From contig JAFJTR010000027.1 of NCBI GenBank assembly GCA_022559985.1, positions 124,001-188,000 on the forward strand: a DNA stretch of 64,000 nt. Reading direction: 5' to 3'. Shown piece by piece: positions 1 to 11,368 of the stretch; within the stretch, counting starts at the first letter, position 1, and every line of letters starts with the position of its first letter. The stretch comes from Parastagonospora avenae f. sp. tritici 18332-5 (lineage: Eukaryota > Ascomycota > Dothideomycetes > Pleosporales > Phaeosphaeriaceae). Made by a program: the position numbers and the translations under genes. Below the pieces are notes generated by a model. It saw nothing but the letters and a program-made list of their open reading frames with translations. It was not told the origin of the DNA and made no database searches.

Positions 1-880
1 GTGAAGACACCTGGGCTCGGGTCTTCGCTAGAGAGAAGGGGTATGTGACGGTGGATGCCATGGCCTTGCTCACAGCCGCAACGAGGAAAGTGATGCGTGC
101 ACCCGGGTCATCGCGCTTCGTTCTTGGAACGAGTAGGCGTAGGAGAACCTTGTGAAGCAACATGGTGATGGACGGATTCAGGGTCAAAACAAGACTAGCT
201 GAGTAGCCTGACCAGAAGCCTTGCAGGCCTTTCTCGCGCAAGATGCCACGCGCGATGTCAACCGTGTTTGCACTCGGCGCAGTCCGCGAATCGTTATGGA
301 CCATGGCTGCTGTTTGCTTCCTGGTGACAATCTGTTGAAGCGGTGTTGTCCAGAACTTGGAAAAGGCACCGGCCACAGCTCCAACTCCAATCTCTTCCAG
401 GACTGGCAAGTGCTTCCCAGTGTCTCGCGCATTCAGCCTTGATTGCCTCACATACGAATATGCGAGGAAGAACAGAAAGCTGTCCGCGACTCCCTTGACC
501 ACCTCAGGGGTCACACCGCTATAGAATGCTTTCAGCCCTCCTTCTCGCTCGTATATGGTTTCGATCGCATCCAGGATTCCAGTGTAGTGCGCATGCTTCC
601 CATCGCGTTTCAATTGCCTCTGGACTTGGAGGCGAGTGATGACGAGATCGAGAGGGTAAGTTATAAGCTTCGCGATCGCGGTCCCTGCTGCGCCAGAGGT
701 CGCATGGCCGAGGGCTGGCAGCGCAGGGCCGACTGCGCTGTGATGATGCTCATTGGAGATGTGGTACAACGTAAATGCATCCTGATCATGTTAGTACATC
801 ATTGCCGAGGCACATGTGATGAAGCTTACAAGCTGCGAATTGTAGATGTAGTTCGCCTTGTCGGGACTGTCAGACGCCAT
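1..880 (-). CDS. Peroxisomal/mitochondrial carrier family protein (PMP34/Ant1-like), 3' end cut by window edge
   Basis: Mitochondrial carrier family transporter. Exon 1 is 880..830 (17 codons, starting MASDSPDKAN), the intron is 829..782 (GTAAGC...TACTAAC...CAG), and exon 2 runs from 781 off the left edge. Three carrier signatures are visible: PLDLVITRLQ, PLQQIVTRKQ and PFSLAKTRAQ, each after a hydrophobic helix, so nearly the whole protein is present. The second and third signatures lack the usual acidic residue. This is a known trait of the peroxisomal adenine nucleotide carriers (PMP34/Ant1), which import ATP into peroxisomes for fatty acid activation. The family call is firm. The peroxisomal assignment is an inference from the signature changes and the general look of the sequence. 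The stop codon lies outside the window. Confidence 0.85.
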
Positions 881-1531
881 GATAGATAGTGAGAGCGGGA
901 GATGTGCTTCCAGGATATCTTCCGGGATTGTGATGAAGATCAAGGGGAGTTCAGGAGATATGGGACCCTACCGAATGCGGGGAAAGCTGTCATAATGTTT
1001 TGCGGAGTGCTCACCGCGGAGCCGCTTTGTGTTGCGCTCGTGCAAGCTCGTGAAGACGTCATGGCGCACGCGTCGGAAGCTGCAAATGCGTCCAAGCTCA
1101 TAGCCGAGCTCTTGTTTTCGCCTGTGAAAACACTTTCCAGCCACAACACTCCCAAGCGCTACAACTACTAGCAGTGTTAATTGGTACGATCGGGCAGGGA
1201 TCTCAATGTTGCAGTGCGAACATGCGTACCGAGTAACTATACGAAGTTCTCCAACCCCGAACGAGCCGCGCAACCGATGAATGACCTGGCTATGACGGCC
1301 TGCATCTAAGGAGTACTCAAAGCAACTGCGTGAGCTCTCACGAGTTATGAGCACGGTTGAAAGTATCCTCCAACATGAAAGAAGACGGCGAAGAGATACT
1401 TCGGAATGGACTCATTCGTGGGAATGAAAGTTTCGATCTCTATGCTGGCTACATCACGCAAATGGAATTCCTTGCTGAACGAACGAGGGTCGCAGGCAAA
1501 ACGCCGATTACGACTAAGGTCGTATTCATTC
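881..1531. other. Intergenic, no gene seen
   Basis: Upstream of the carrier gene and downstream of the hydrolase remnant. Only short overlapping reading frames occur, with no recognisable domain. It presumably holds the carrier promoter. Confidence 0.5.
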
Positions 1532-2188
1532 TCACACCTCGTCCTGACTATGGAAGGCTCTCGATACTGCCAGACTCACTACAGGATATGACATGATTCG
1601 GTCATGCAAGCCATGCTTTACAATCTGTTCTCGTACAATGCCGCCCTTTCCTTCCCATTCCATCTCCCATCCACCAGCTCCGAGCGGCGTTCTCTGCTCA
1701 GCTTTGACTTTCTCCAAGCTTTCAAAAGTCATGGGCGAAGATGGCTCCGTTGTGGCATTGACCGCGTGCCAAAAAAGGACGTCGGAGTGTATCCATGGAA
1801 TGTCATAGTCGTCTTCAGCGTGGATGAGTGTAATGTCGTACTTGCTTTGGCGGCCATCTATCTTTACGCTGTCTAGGTGGCGAATGGTATCAGCGAGCTT
1901 CTCCTTGGATGGGAATTTGGTTAGGATAAATCGATTGAGAAGTGCTAGGAGCTTTGGGAAGAAGGCTACGGGCGATAAGAGAGGAACAGTCCCCGCAACC
2001 TTGTACGTGCGAGTAAGACTTGCTACGTCTGCAAAGGGCGCTACCAGTACTGTGCCGGCGAATAGCACTGGTGGCGATTGTAGCGCATAATGATGCGTGA
2101 GCGATATGGCAACTGCAGTACCGATGGACTGGGCAAAAATGACTATCCTCTCAGGAGGGACGCCAGCTTTCTCCAATGCGAAGGGTTG
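1532..2188 (-). pseudogene. Alpha/beta hydrolase (ABHD12-like), 5'-truncated remnant
   Basis: The frame encodes about 215 residues matching the C-terminal two-thirds of fungal ABHD12-like serine hydrolases. The nucleophile elbow is AQSIG (family usually GQSLG), the acidic residue lies in HAEDDYDIPW, and the catalytic histidine lies in KHGLHD near the C-terminus, which ends naturally. The N-terminal half, with the oxyanion region (HGNAG) and the DYRGFG-type motif that should precede the elbow, is absent. Directly upstream the DNA is a decayed F-box-like gene on the same strand. There is no ATG start; the longest frame opens at a TTG. I infer a gene truncated by rearrangement. The open frame of the remaining part suggests the break is not old, or that a novel transcript keeps it under some selection. 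Confidence 0.65.
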
Positions 2189-2754
2189 ACTCCAACATGG
2201 AAAACGTCATGGGCCATAACATGCTTGATCGTTTCCGGAGACTTTGCAATGACTTGGCACTCATACTCTTTGTAGAGCACCTCCACAAACTCTTGAACCA
2301 TCGGCAATCCCACGTATGCAGGCAATAAGAAGTGTTCCAAATCTCACTCGAGCGGAAATCCGTATCCACAGTCGCAGGGTGTTTGACCAGGTAGTGTGTC
2401 ATTTGGCCGATACATACCCACGAGGTCCGTAAAAAAGGCGTCAAGAAAGCCTCCACCAGCACACATTCATCGGTATATCATATCGCGCAACTCTCGTGGC
2501 AGACGAGCTTGGAGCTTATCAGCAAAGCTCAGATTCCACGCTTTTGCATAGGGAATGATGGTGCTTGAAGAAACTCTGCTCATCTCAGCATGCATCGTGT
2601 CGTCGAACAGGTTAATGCCCATCCAGCCACTCTTCATACTGGTCCTCATGTTCAAGACCGCTCTTTCGGAGTTCAGAACGATTTTGTTGAAGTCGAATGA
2701 TCTCTTTGGACACGGCCTCTGATTCTTCTTTGATCTGATTCTGTCTACAGCCAA
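2143..2754 (-). pseudogene. F-box-like fungal protein, broken by two in-frame stops
   Basis: One reading frame from an ATG at 2754 down to 2143 contains the motif ARLPRELRDMIY, typical of the large family of F-box-like ascomycete proteins. It also has the later family blocks LPAYVGLPMVQEF...YKEYE and HDVFHVGVNP. The frame is interrupted by TGA at 2469..2467 and TGA at 2346..2344, both exactly in frame, so the gene has nonsense changes but no frameshift. The family normally continues for more residues after the last block, but here the alpha/beta hydrolase frame takes over. The two stops lie where arginine or tryptophan codons would fit, consistent with C-to-T transitions. Intron removal of both stops cannot be fully excluded, but no good splice pairs flank them. 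Confidence 0.55.
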
Positions 2755-3625
2755 ATATCAGGTTCGTGCCAATAGATTTTATTTAACAAGATCTTAATTG
2801 TGTGTGAAGTCGGACTTTCCTTTCATCACCCTGAACAACATTAGTATACTATGGTTTGATGGAGGTACGCGTATTGCCTTTGGAGTTTGGCAAATGCTTC
2901 GTCCAAATCATGCTCAGGCGCACATCGCTCAGGCGCCCTCGCACTAGTATCGTTCGATTGTGAACGCAGTACAAGTCCGGACGAAGGTATAGTATTCTGG
3001 GAGTATGATGCCATGTCGCGCATTTTGATTGAATGTCGCTACGTTGTCATTTCGCTGACTCTCCAGGAAAGGTTTCAGGCTCTCGGTCTTACTCTGAGCT
3101 ACGGTAGGCCAAATTTGAGGTTCCCCAGACAACTTGATCACTGATCGAACGCGTATCGAACACGCTTTGGCAATTCAATCTCATTGCGATAACACGTTGG
3201 TGCTTTGATGCGCATACGTGAAGACAGTGATAGTTGTCTTCATGTTCATACTACCAGGGTAGCTACTCTAGAGTGCGCAGACAGGATATGAATTGTCGCC
3301 ACATCGATAGGTGATGGTGAAAAGTGAAGTACTAATTCGACTCCTGGATCACACGATTTGGGCAGCGGCTAGTCACGCGGAGTATCCTAAATCGGGGCCC
3401 GATAGATTGTGGTGGAAGCATCAGACGACGGTGTTGAAGGGGAGGTTCGTGACATCTGGATGATTCCACGCTAGACGTCACGTTCTCAGCCCGCGTCATC
3501 AGTTGCAGCATAGCCCGCCGCTTACTTATGCCCGTTGACTTTGACCACCACAACTCCACCTCCACACGCGCCCGCACAGTACGCTCGTATCGGCAGATTA
3601 TCAGAAAGCGACGCGCGACATCACC
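2755..3625. other. Intergenic, promoter side of the BAX-inhibitor gene
   Basis: Short frames occur on both strands near 2840-3140 but none resembles a known family, and they overlap each other. The segment next to 3626 presumably carries the promoter and leader of the BAX-inhibitor gene. Confidence 0.45.
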
Positions 3626-4513
3626 ATGGCCGGTCCAAAGTACCAGAACGTTCCCCAGCGGGACTCTCTCGACGAGGCAGCGCCCTCATATTCGCAAGCG
3701 CCACCAAGCTACCAGGCACAAGCAAACGACCCTCAGGCAGCGCTGCTCTCAGGCGTACCACGAGGCGAAGACGACAACATACCAGATGACTTCAAGTTTG
3801 GGGGCGTCGTAGCGGAGGCGACGCTGGACATCCGCATGGCCTTCATCAGGAAGGTGTATGCTATTCTGTAAGTGCAGACATGATCAGAGCCACGCGCATG
3901 ATTACTAACTCCATGTAGAACTGTCCAACTCCTCGCCACTGCTGCAGTAAGCTACGTCTCGATGGTCTCGGTCTCATACAAGCACTGGATCCAGACGAAT
4001 CCGTGGATGATGTGGGTGTCGCTCTTCGGTGCATTCGCATTCCTGGGCTTGACGTTCTGGAAGCGCAAGTCATACCCAACAAACCTACTGTTCCTCGCGG
4101 GCTTCACCGCCATGGAAGCATACTCTGTCTCTGTCATCGTGTCGTTCACAGACTCCAAGATTGTGGTTGAAGCCGCCCTCTTCACCTTGGGCATCTTCAT
4201 CGCACTTACCCTATTTGCCTGCCAGTCCAAGTATGACTTCACGAGCTGGATGCCGTATCTGTTTGGTGCGCTATGGGTTGCGATCTTGTTCGGGTTCATG
4301 TCTGCGTTCTTCCCGTACAACAGCAAGGTTGAGCTTGGCTACGGCATCATCACGGCACTCATCTTCTCGGGATATATCTTGGTCGACACGCAGCTGATTA
4401 TGCGTCACTACCACGTCGAGGAGGAGATTGCGGCTGCGATTTCTCTCTACCTTGATGTCATCAACCTGTTCCTCTCTATCTTGAGGATCTTGAACTCGCA
4501 GAATAACAACTAG
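3626..4513 (+). CDS. BAX inhibitor-1 / LFG family membrane protein (Bxi1-like)
   Basis: join(3626..3867,3919..4513), 278 residues. The intron 3868..3918 has GTAAGT, a TTACTAAC branch site and TAG. The start ATG sits in a CACCATGG context. The N-terminus is a soluble Pro/Gln/Ser-rich stretch of about 60 residues with PPSY-type motifs, followed by DIRMAFIRKVY and seven hydrophobic segments. The C-terminus carries the family hallmark YILVDTQLIM followed by YHVEEEIAAAISLYLDVINLFL. Members act in ER, Golgi or vacuolar membranes and influence calcium leak and cell-death or unfolded-protein responses; yeast Bxi1/Ybh3 is the nearest studied fungal relative. Everything expected for the family is present and intact. 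Confidence 0.93.
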
Positions 4514-5671
4514 AAGCGGATGGGGGGGTCTGGATATTGAATTTGGCTGTAAATTAGAACACGTTGTTACCTTGTAGTTAGAGTATGAATACGCGGTATG
4601 CTTTCAGACTGACGGTTTCGTCTTATTCCCAACTTATGTGTAGTTTAGTGTAGTCTCCATGCAACCATTCCATGCATCTTGAACCTCCCTAGACGAAAGC
4701 ATACCCTCAGTGCAAACAACCGAGACTAACACGAGGCTGGCAGCGAATAGCGGGGTAAACAATATGGAGCCGCACATGCGTGCTAGCATGATTGGCTCAA
4801 AAGGGGAAACGCCGTGAACCCTTGAACTTCGGGAGCAGAAGCTTGCATCGGACACCTTGGCTTTCTTTCATGGGTGGAGCAGCCTGGTGATAACGCCGCC
4901 AGGTCGCTTGAAGCGCACAGCATGGGCGGCAGACAAGATCTCTGAGGTGCACGAGAAAACTCGCCACCTCCTTTCCGCCCTTGATATAGCGACGCCCTGC
5001 AGTAATGATCGCTGCCAGCTGCTAGAGTCGTAGAAGTGCTCCACCAAGCTAAGCAAAGTTACGCGAGACCCAGTCAGAGACGCCCAAAAAGTAGTGCGCT
5101 CCACGAACACAAGCAACTGTTAGCTTCCGCGACACCTGTCCAGAATCTCGCCGTCGAGCAAGGCGATTGTGTTTTGCCGTACCATTCTCCAATTGTCCAT
5201 AGTGAATACAAGCCAAATAGAACACATCGGATTGCGTTCCTTTTCGGGAGTCGAGATCCGCGCTTGCCCATCACATCAAACCCTGACCATCTTTGCTGGG
5301 ACCACCACACCGCTTCCTCTTCGACGCATCGGCGCATCGATCCCCGCCGGGCATTTCCACTGCGTCCTCGGGCCCTACAATACCTCATTCTTCCTACACT
5401 CCTCCCAATGGCTGCCCGCTGCTGAGTAGGACCATCTCCCACGACTGCTACTGGTCACTCGCTTGCGACTCGGATTGACGAACCAAGACTCGGCTACACG
5501 AACCCATTGAGCAGCAAAACCAGGAGTGCCGCGTCTGTCACTGCTCCAAGAGCAGCTTCTACCACTAGCGAACCTCAAAACCCCATTCCCTCGAAGCAGC
5601 GCCCACGATATCATCGCACCATCGTAGACCGCCCCTCCACCTACACACTTCAATTCACATTACCACCCACC
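4514..5671. other. Intergenic between BAX-inhibitor and ceramide synthase genes
   Basis: Holds the 3' untranslated end of the upstream gene and, from about 5280 to 5670, a C-rich and CT-rich stretch typical of fungal promoters and leaders, running up to the ceramide synthase ATG. No gene recognised. Confidence 0.5.
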
Positions 5672-7351
5672 ATGGCAACAAAGACAGCGCCGCCCAATGG
5701 CGCCGCCATCATGGACAGAGCACACACAGCCGACGGGCAAGAAAAGAAAGTCACAGTCGCCGCGACCAGGCGGAAGACAAGCCCTAAGAAGGCCAAAGAC
5801 GAGGGGCTTCTCGCGTCTTTGTGCGCATTAGTGTGCGATCACCAGCTTGGTACGTCCAGAACCACCTGACACTTTCTTCTTATTCTGGTGGCTGATAATG
5901 CAACTTTCTAGGCATATCCCTAAACCTCGTTGCCCTCTTATCCCTCACACATATTTTCTTCCCCCGCGCGCGGAGTCGGACCACCAAGTTCCTGCAAATG
6001 TCATACTACAACCCCGAAACCAAAATGTACGGGTGCGGCACCGACGACTTGCCCTTCGTTCTGTTGTGGACCGTCCTGTTCACAGCCATCCGAGTTGTGG
6101 TGATGGAGTACCTGCTAGACCCGCTGGCGAAACTCGGAGGCATCAGGTCGAGGAAGGGACTGAACAGATTCAAGGAGCAAGCTTGGCTGATAGTGTACTA
6201 CACTGCATCATGGTCGCTCGGCATGGTACGCGAAAAAATCGCCTCGAGCTTAGAACTTCGGAAAAGCTAATACTGCACAGTACATCATGTATAATTCGGA
6301 ATTCTGGCTCAATTTGCACGGCGTTTGGGAAGGCTGGCCATTTCGAGAGGTCGAGGGCGTGTTCAAGTGGTACTATCTAGTTCAATGGGGATTCTGGATC
6401 CAACAAATCCTCGTGGTTAACATCGAAGAGAAGCGCAAGGACTACGCGCAGATGTTCACACACCACATTTTCACGACTGCTCTGCTGTTCCTGTCGTACG
6501 GCTACTACCACATGCGAGTTGGAATCGTCATCTTGAGCGTTATGGACTTCGTAGACATCATCCTTCCAGTAAGTGCTTCGGCTCCAATTTGAGGTTAGGG
6601 GTACTAACATTTGCAGACTGCGAAACTCCTCAAATACATGGGTTACACTACCGCCTGCGACATCGCCTTCGGGGTCTTCGTTATCGCCTGGCTCGTTACC
6701 CGCCATATCATCTACATGACAATCTGCTGGTCCATCTACTATGACGCCCCCCGCGACATGGCACCCGGCTGCTACTTCACGCCCAACCATCCTTCCACAC
6801 CCAACTCCTCCTACACTCTGAACGCAAATCAACTCTACATTCCCATGTCCGACACCGCAGCCTTTGAAGCCCACGGCGGCAACAAGCCCTGGAGCAATCT
6901 GCTCAGAGCATATACCGACCAGAACGGACCAATCTGCTGGAACCCGAACCTCCGATACTATTTCCTCGGTCTCCTACTTTTCCTGCAAGCACTGTGCTGC
7001 GTCTGGTTCTCCATGGTGCTTAGGATTGTATACAAGGTACTCTCAGGCGCGGGCGCAGAGGATGTACGCTCAGATGATGAAGATGGCGAAGACGAAGAGG
7101 AGGAGATCGAGCAGGACCGTACATCCACTATCCTCAACTCCGTAACGACGTGCACCGAATCTGGCATGAGCGCTATGCCTAAGGAAGAGGAAGTCGGCGT
7201 CGACGCACTCACTTTTGCGCGATTGAACGGCGCCAGTCAGCGACGCCAGCAAGCACGACGCGAGAGCGCTAGGACAAGCGGAATCAGCATCCCAGGCCAT
7301 GGCGATCGTAAGGAGTTGTTAGGACGCATTGGGTGCGATAAGCCGTCCTAG
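5672..7351 (+). CDS. Ceramide synthase (Lag1/Lac1 type, TLC domain)
   Basis: join(5672..5849,5912..6225,6281..6568,6617..7351), 504 residues. It condenses a long-chain base with a fatty acyl-CoA to make dihydroceramide or phytoceramide in the ER. The TLC/Lag1 domain spans roughly residues 120-360. The Lag motif is visible as HHIFTTALLFLSYGYYHMRVG followed by MDFVDIILPTAKLLKYMG, with the paired histidines used in catalysis. Seven or eight membrane segments are present. The C-terminal tail has an acidic run (SDDEDGEDEEEE), the position where yeast Lag1/Lac1 are phosphorylated by casein kinase 2. The N-terminus has a basic segment (TRRKTSPKKAK). Three short GT-AG introns keep frame exactly. Filamentous fungi often carry more than one ceramide synthase with different acyl preferences; I cannot tell which class this is. 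Confidence 0.95.
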
Positions 7352-7824
7352 TTCTTTGAGGGATCTGTTTTCAGCGCATACTTTCCCCAGCAAAAGCACA
7401 TTGTTCAGATGTATGCTTCTGCGGTCGAAACGTTTCGCAGGCGTTTTAGTGTGGCGAAAGCTCCGGATGCGGCTCGGTCCGTGATATGAGGTTTATTCAA
7501 GGATATTTGCATACCCCCTAGAAGTACAGAGCGAATCCACTGTCAGATGTTTTCAATTCATACATGTGCACGAGCCAGTTTGAAAGATTCCAAGCCCATT
7601 TACTAAAGAAGTGTAGATGTGGAGAACAGTACATAAACAACCCATACGCCATTGTGCCCAAGGGTATGTGTGCGAAACTCCTCAGAAATGCAGATGCCAA
7701 ATGCCAAATTCCACAACAAAACTATCACCATGACCTGACGCCTTCGGTCCCAATCCCTCTCTGTATGAACCCACCCAGACATGGTCTTATATTCCACAGC
7801 CGAACTCTTCATCGCCCTGTGTAT
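7352..7824. other. Convergent 3' regions of ceramide synthase and PROPPIN genes
   Basis: Between two genes that end toward each other. It contains no gene I can support and should hold both transcript ends. Confidence 0.5.
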
Positions 7825-9051
7825 CTAATCGTCAAGATAGCGCTTCCATCCATACGGAGCAAGAACCTTCTTGCCCGTATCCTCTTCGATGACGATGCTG
7901 AAGCGCTCCCACCGCGCGTCCTGGCCGGCACCAAGAATAAGAACCGTATTATCGTCCAGCCAACCCAACAGCCCCTTCGTTGGTCGACCACCCGGCACAC
8001 CGGGGATGCCAGCGCCCAGAGTCGCCGACTTCATGTGTGGACCCCAGTTCGTAGGCTCATCCCCCATCTCGAACTTGACCGAAGCGGTGGGATACGTGTC
8101 TGAGAACTGTCGCGGGAGGAGCGGGACCTTAGATAGGATGCCGTATTTATGCTTCTTCGGGTCTGCGGTTTGTGTATTGTTCAAATCGTAGATGTGCAGG
8201 GTCGACTTGTCCGATGTGACTGCAAGTGTAGACCCCGAAGGCGAGAAAGCGAGGGAGAATATTGCAGCAGGGTCAACGCCGCGGCGGAACTCTCCGAGCT
8301 TGGTGCACGAGGGGAAGGACCAGAGGCGGATGATGGTGCCTTGCTCGCTGGCTGTTGCTGCCATTTCGCCATTGCTACTGAGCGCCAGAGCGCGGAGGGG
8401 ACCATCGTGGGCGGGGATGATGCTGACATTGCCGGTGTTCACGTCGTATAGCTTGACTTGTCCAATAGCCCGGCCAGGAAATGCCACGGTGCCCTTTCCC
8501 AGTGCGCATAGTCCATACGGGTTGTTTGCTGTCTCATATTCCGCCAGCTTCTCTGGTGGGACCTTCATCTTGTAGATGCCGACCTTGTTCAACTGTACCA
8601 CGACCAGGTGTGTCTGCGATATGCGAACGCGCTGCACCGGCGTTTTGAACTCGAGGGCTGTTGTGACTACTTTGGTGTTGTCGTTCCATATTTGGACCTC
8701 GTAGACAATGTCAGTCTTGTTGATCAGTTGCCAGCCGGAGTCCTCGGGGGGACAGACCTTATTTTGCGGGAACTTGGGCTGCTTCCCTCCTCCGACGAGT
8801 GCAATGTAGCTGGTGGTGCCGAGCATTTCTGCGCAGCCTATGCCACCCCCGACTTCTTTACTGATGTCAGTACTGATTTTGCATGCTCGCTGGTTATATG
8901 TACCTCTTGCGACCATTTGCTCACATGTTTTGGAGGAGAAGACGCGAAATCCAGTTTCCAGAGCTGCTGAGAAGCATGAGTTATCTGCGTTCAGTGAGAC
9001 AGAGAGCACAAATGGCCCTTTATCTGAGTCCAGTATGGGTCGCGTGTTCAT
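7825..9051 (-). CDS. PROPPIN WD-repeat protein, Hsv2/WIPI3-4 type (Atg18 family)
   Basis: Single exon, 408 residues, starting MNTRP as usual for fungal Hsv2 proteins. It should form a seven-bladed beta-propeller that binds PI3P and PI(3,5)P2 on autophagic and endosomal membranes. The diagnostic phosphoinositide-binding motif FRRG is present in LGEFRRGVDPAAIFSLAFSP, followed by the blade DKSTLHIYDL. Conserved family blocks ALVGGGKQPKFPQNK and VQIWND also appear. The length fits Hsv2 rather than the longer fungal Atg18. About nine residues (CKISTDISK) before GGGIGCAEMLG seem extra compared with the family; an unrecognised small intron is possible but no frame-keeping GT-AG pair is obvious. Confidence 0.92.
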   Translation of the reverse strand: MNTRPILDSDKGPFVLSVSLNADNSCFSAALETGFRVFSSKTCEQMVARGTYNQRACKISTDISKEVGGGIGCAEMLGTTSYIALVGGGKQPKFPQNKVCPPEDSGWQLINKTDIVYEVQIWNDNTKVVTTALEFKTPVQRVRISQTHLVVVQLNKVGIYKMKVPPEKLAEYETANNPYGLCALGKGTVAFPGRAIGQVKLYDVNTGNVSIIPAHDGPLRALALSSNGEMAATASEQGTIIRLWSFPSCTKLGEFRRGVDPAAIFSLAFSPSGSTLAVTSDKSTLHIYDLNNTQTADPKKHKYGILSKVPLLPRQFSDTYPTASVKFEMGDEPTNWGPHMKSATLGAGIPGVPGGRPTKGLLGWLDDNTVLILGAGQDARWERFSIVIEEDTGKKVLAPYGWKRYLDD

Positions 9052-9939
9052 CTTGGAATTTCCAGCGTCTATATTCCGGTGGAGAAATGTGGTTGAGCGG
9101 TTGCTCTATAAAGCTGGTGAGCTACCTGAAGGCAGGGTGGCGTGCTGAAGTAGAGCTCAGCGTTATGTGAGGTGGCCAGGCAAACGGCGCTGTGAACAAT
9201 AGCAGAATATGTGGCGGCATGCTAGTACTATAAGCAGTGCGGGCAACGTGGGTGAATATGGGAAGCCGAAGTGAAGGTTCCATGGTAGAGCACGATGTCA
9301 TCCGCCGGGCGGCGTGGTCCATGCGTGACGCTAGCGGGAGCTAGTAGGCCGAAGAAGGCGCACCCCACGTGATGTACACTTTGTATCTGGACATTCTTAA
9401 GACGACGTGCAGTGTCTATACCGCATTGATCATGCTGGAGTTGACATCTAGGTTAAAAGCTTCGATAGTCCGGCATACATGCGCGGTGTTCTGATGCATG
9501 TAACAAATCGCTACAAACAGGAACTGTCCTCCGCGATGCTTTCCGCAGGGCTTCTGGGGTAAGTTTCGAAACGTGAACTCTGATCAAGCGGGGCGGAGTG
9601 CAAGAGGTTTCACTCTCTCACTTGCGGATTATCATCAACATACTGCCGTCACTTCCAGAGGTCATTGGTAATGGTGCATGCTTCCCAAAGCGGAGTCGCG
9701 CCAGGTGGTCGCGCCAAGCAGGAGAGGACGACCGGGGCCGCTCGCGCTAGTGAGCCCCTTTGCATTGCGCAGGGAGCAGCTGTCAACGTCCCCAAATTTC
9801 CTCGACCACGTCCACCTCCATCACACACACCCCGATCCGCCTCAACTACACGCCCGCCGCCTTCTGAAAACGTCGGCCGCCCCAATTGCCGACACTCTTG
9901 CTTGCAGAATTGTACCACGTGCAACGCTCAAACTCCATC
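9052..9939. other. Divergent promoter region between PROPPIN and septin genes
   Basis: Shared upstream region of two divergently transcribed genes. The part from about 9650 is GC-rich and probably transcribed as septin leader. Open frames that run through it into the septin exons lack homology and I do not count them as coding. Confidence 0.5.
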
Positions 9940-11368
9940 ATGTCTTCTGTACGAGATTCCCCGAGACCGCCTACAACCCTGGCACACGAGGCCGCTCCCT
10001 CATCCACCACGCCCACACCATGCCATTGACACGTTGCTAACAGCCCTACAGACGCTTAAGACGCGCAGAAAGAAGAATGTCAAGAAAGGTATCCAGTTCT
10101 GCCTGATGGTATGCGGTGCCTCGGGTACAGGCCGGACCACATTCGTGAACACGCTCTGCGGCCAAAAGGTTCTCGAGCACAAGGAGTCGGACGACCCTTC
10201 AGTAGCACACGTCGAGGAGGGCGTCAAGATCCAGCCCATCACTGTCGGTAGGTCATCGCAATGGATTGTATTGAGCCGCGCAGCTTGGCTGACCCAATAT
10301 CAGAGCTCGACGAGGAAGGCACCCGCATCTCGCTCACCATCGTCGATACGCCCGGATTCGGTGACCAAATTGACAACGAGGCCAGGTATGTTGCTCCAAT
10401 CGATGATGGCGATGATCGCTCACTATGATGCAGCTTCCAAGAAATCGTCGGATACCTCGAGCGCCAATACGATGGCATTCTGGCTGAGGAGTCGCGTATC
10501 AAGCGTAACCCCAGATTCCGCGACGATCGTGTACACGTCATGCTCTACTTCATCACACCAACGGGCCACGGGTCAGTAACTCCACACCGCTCTCTGCATC
10601 CCCCTGCTCACAATACCTAGTCTCCGCGAGCTCGACATTGAACTGATGAAGCGCCTCTCCCCTCGCTGCAACGTCATCCCGGTCATCGGCAAGGCTGATT
10701 CCCTTACACCAGCTGAGCTTGCCGAGTCAAAGAAGCTTGTCATGGAGGACATCGAGCACTACCGTATCCCCGTGTACAACTTCCCTTACGACATCGAGGA
10801 GGATGATGAGGACACAGTCGAGGAGAACGCCGAGCTCCGTGGCCTGATGCCCTTCGCCATCGTTGGTTCTGAAGATATCGTCGAGGTTAACGGCCGACGA
10901 GTCCGCGCGAGGCAATACCCCTGGGGAATCGTTGAGGTCGACAACCCACGCCATTCAGATTTCCTGGCAGTCCGAAGTGCGCTCCTCCACAGCCATCTGG
11001 CTGACCTCAAGGAAATCACTCACGATTTCCTCTACGAGAACTACCGTACCGAGAAACTTAGCAAGTCTGTCGAAGGTGGTGCTGCTGCGTAAGTTGTCTA
11101 ATCATATTCGAGATGTGCAAACTACTAACATACCGATAGTGACTCGTCGATGAACCCTGAAGACCTCGCTAGCCAGTCTGTCCGCTTGAAGGAGGAGCAA
11201 CTGCGACGCGAAGAGGAGAAGCTCCGCGAGATCGAGGTCAAGGTCCAACGGGAGATCAACGAGAAGCGACAGGAGCTTCTGGCTCGTGAGAGTCAGTTGA
11301 AGGAGATCGAGGCCCGCATGCATAGGGAACAGAGTGGCCAGGTCGACACGGACACGGAGGCCGCATGA
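9940..11368 (+). CDS. Septin, AspA/Cdc11 type
   Basis: Model join(9940..9948,10052..10247,10304..10385,10434..10571,10621..11088,11140..11368). Septins are GTP-binding proteins that assemble into filaments at septa, hyphal tips and branch points. The P-loop is GASGTGRTT, with G3 in VDTPGFGD and G4 in IGKADSLTP. The septin unique element lies in NPRHSDF, and a long C-terminal coiled coil (LKEEQLRREEEKLREIE onward) follows. The RT in the P-loop and the overall sequence point to the AspA/Cdc11 group. Introns 2-5 are clear. The 5' end is uncertain: an ATG at 9940 opens MSSVRDSPRPP..., which looks septin-like, but its frame stops at 10030, and the only suitable donor (9949) leaves just three codons in exon 1. 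Confidence 0.88.

Noticed and set aside
9665..10579. A 304-codon plus-strand frame entering the septin gene
   Set aside because: It shares phase with septin exon 2 but its first part has no similarity and it reads through introns; the septin splice model is much better.
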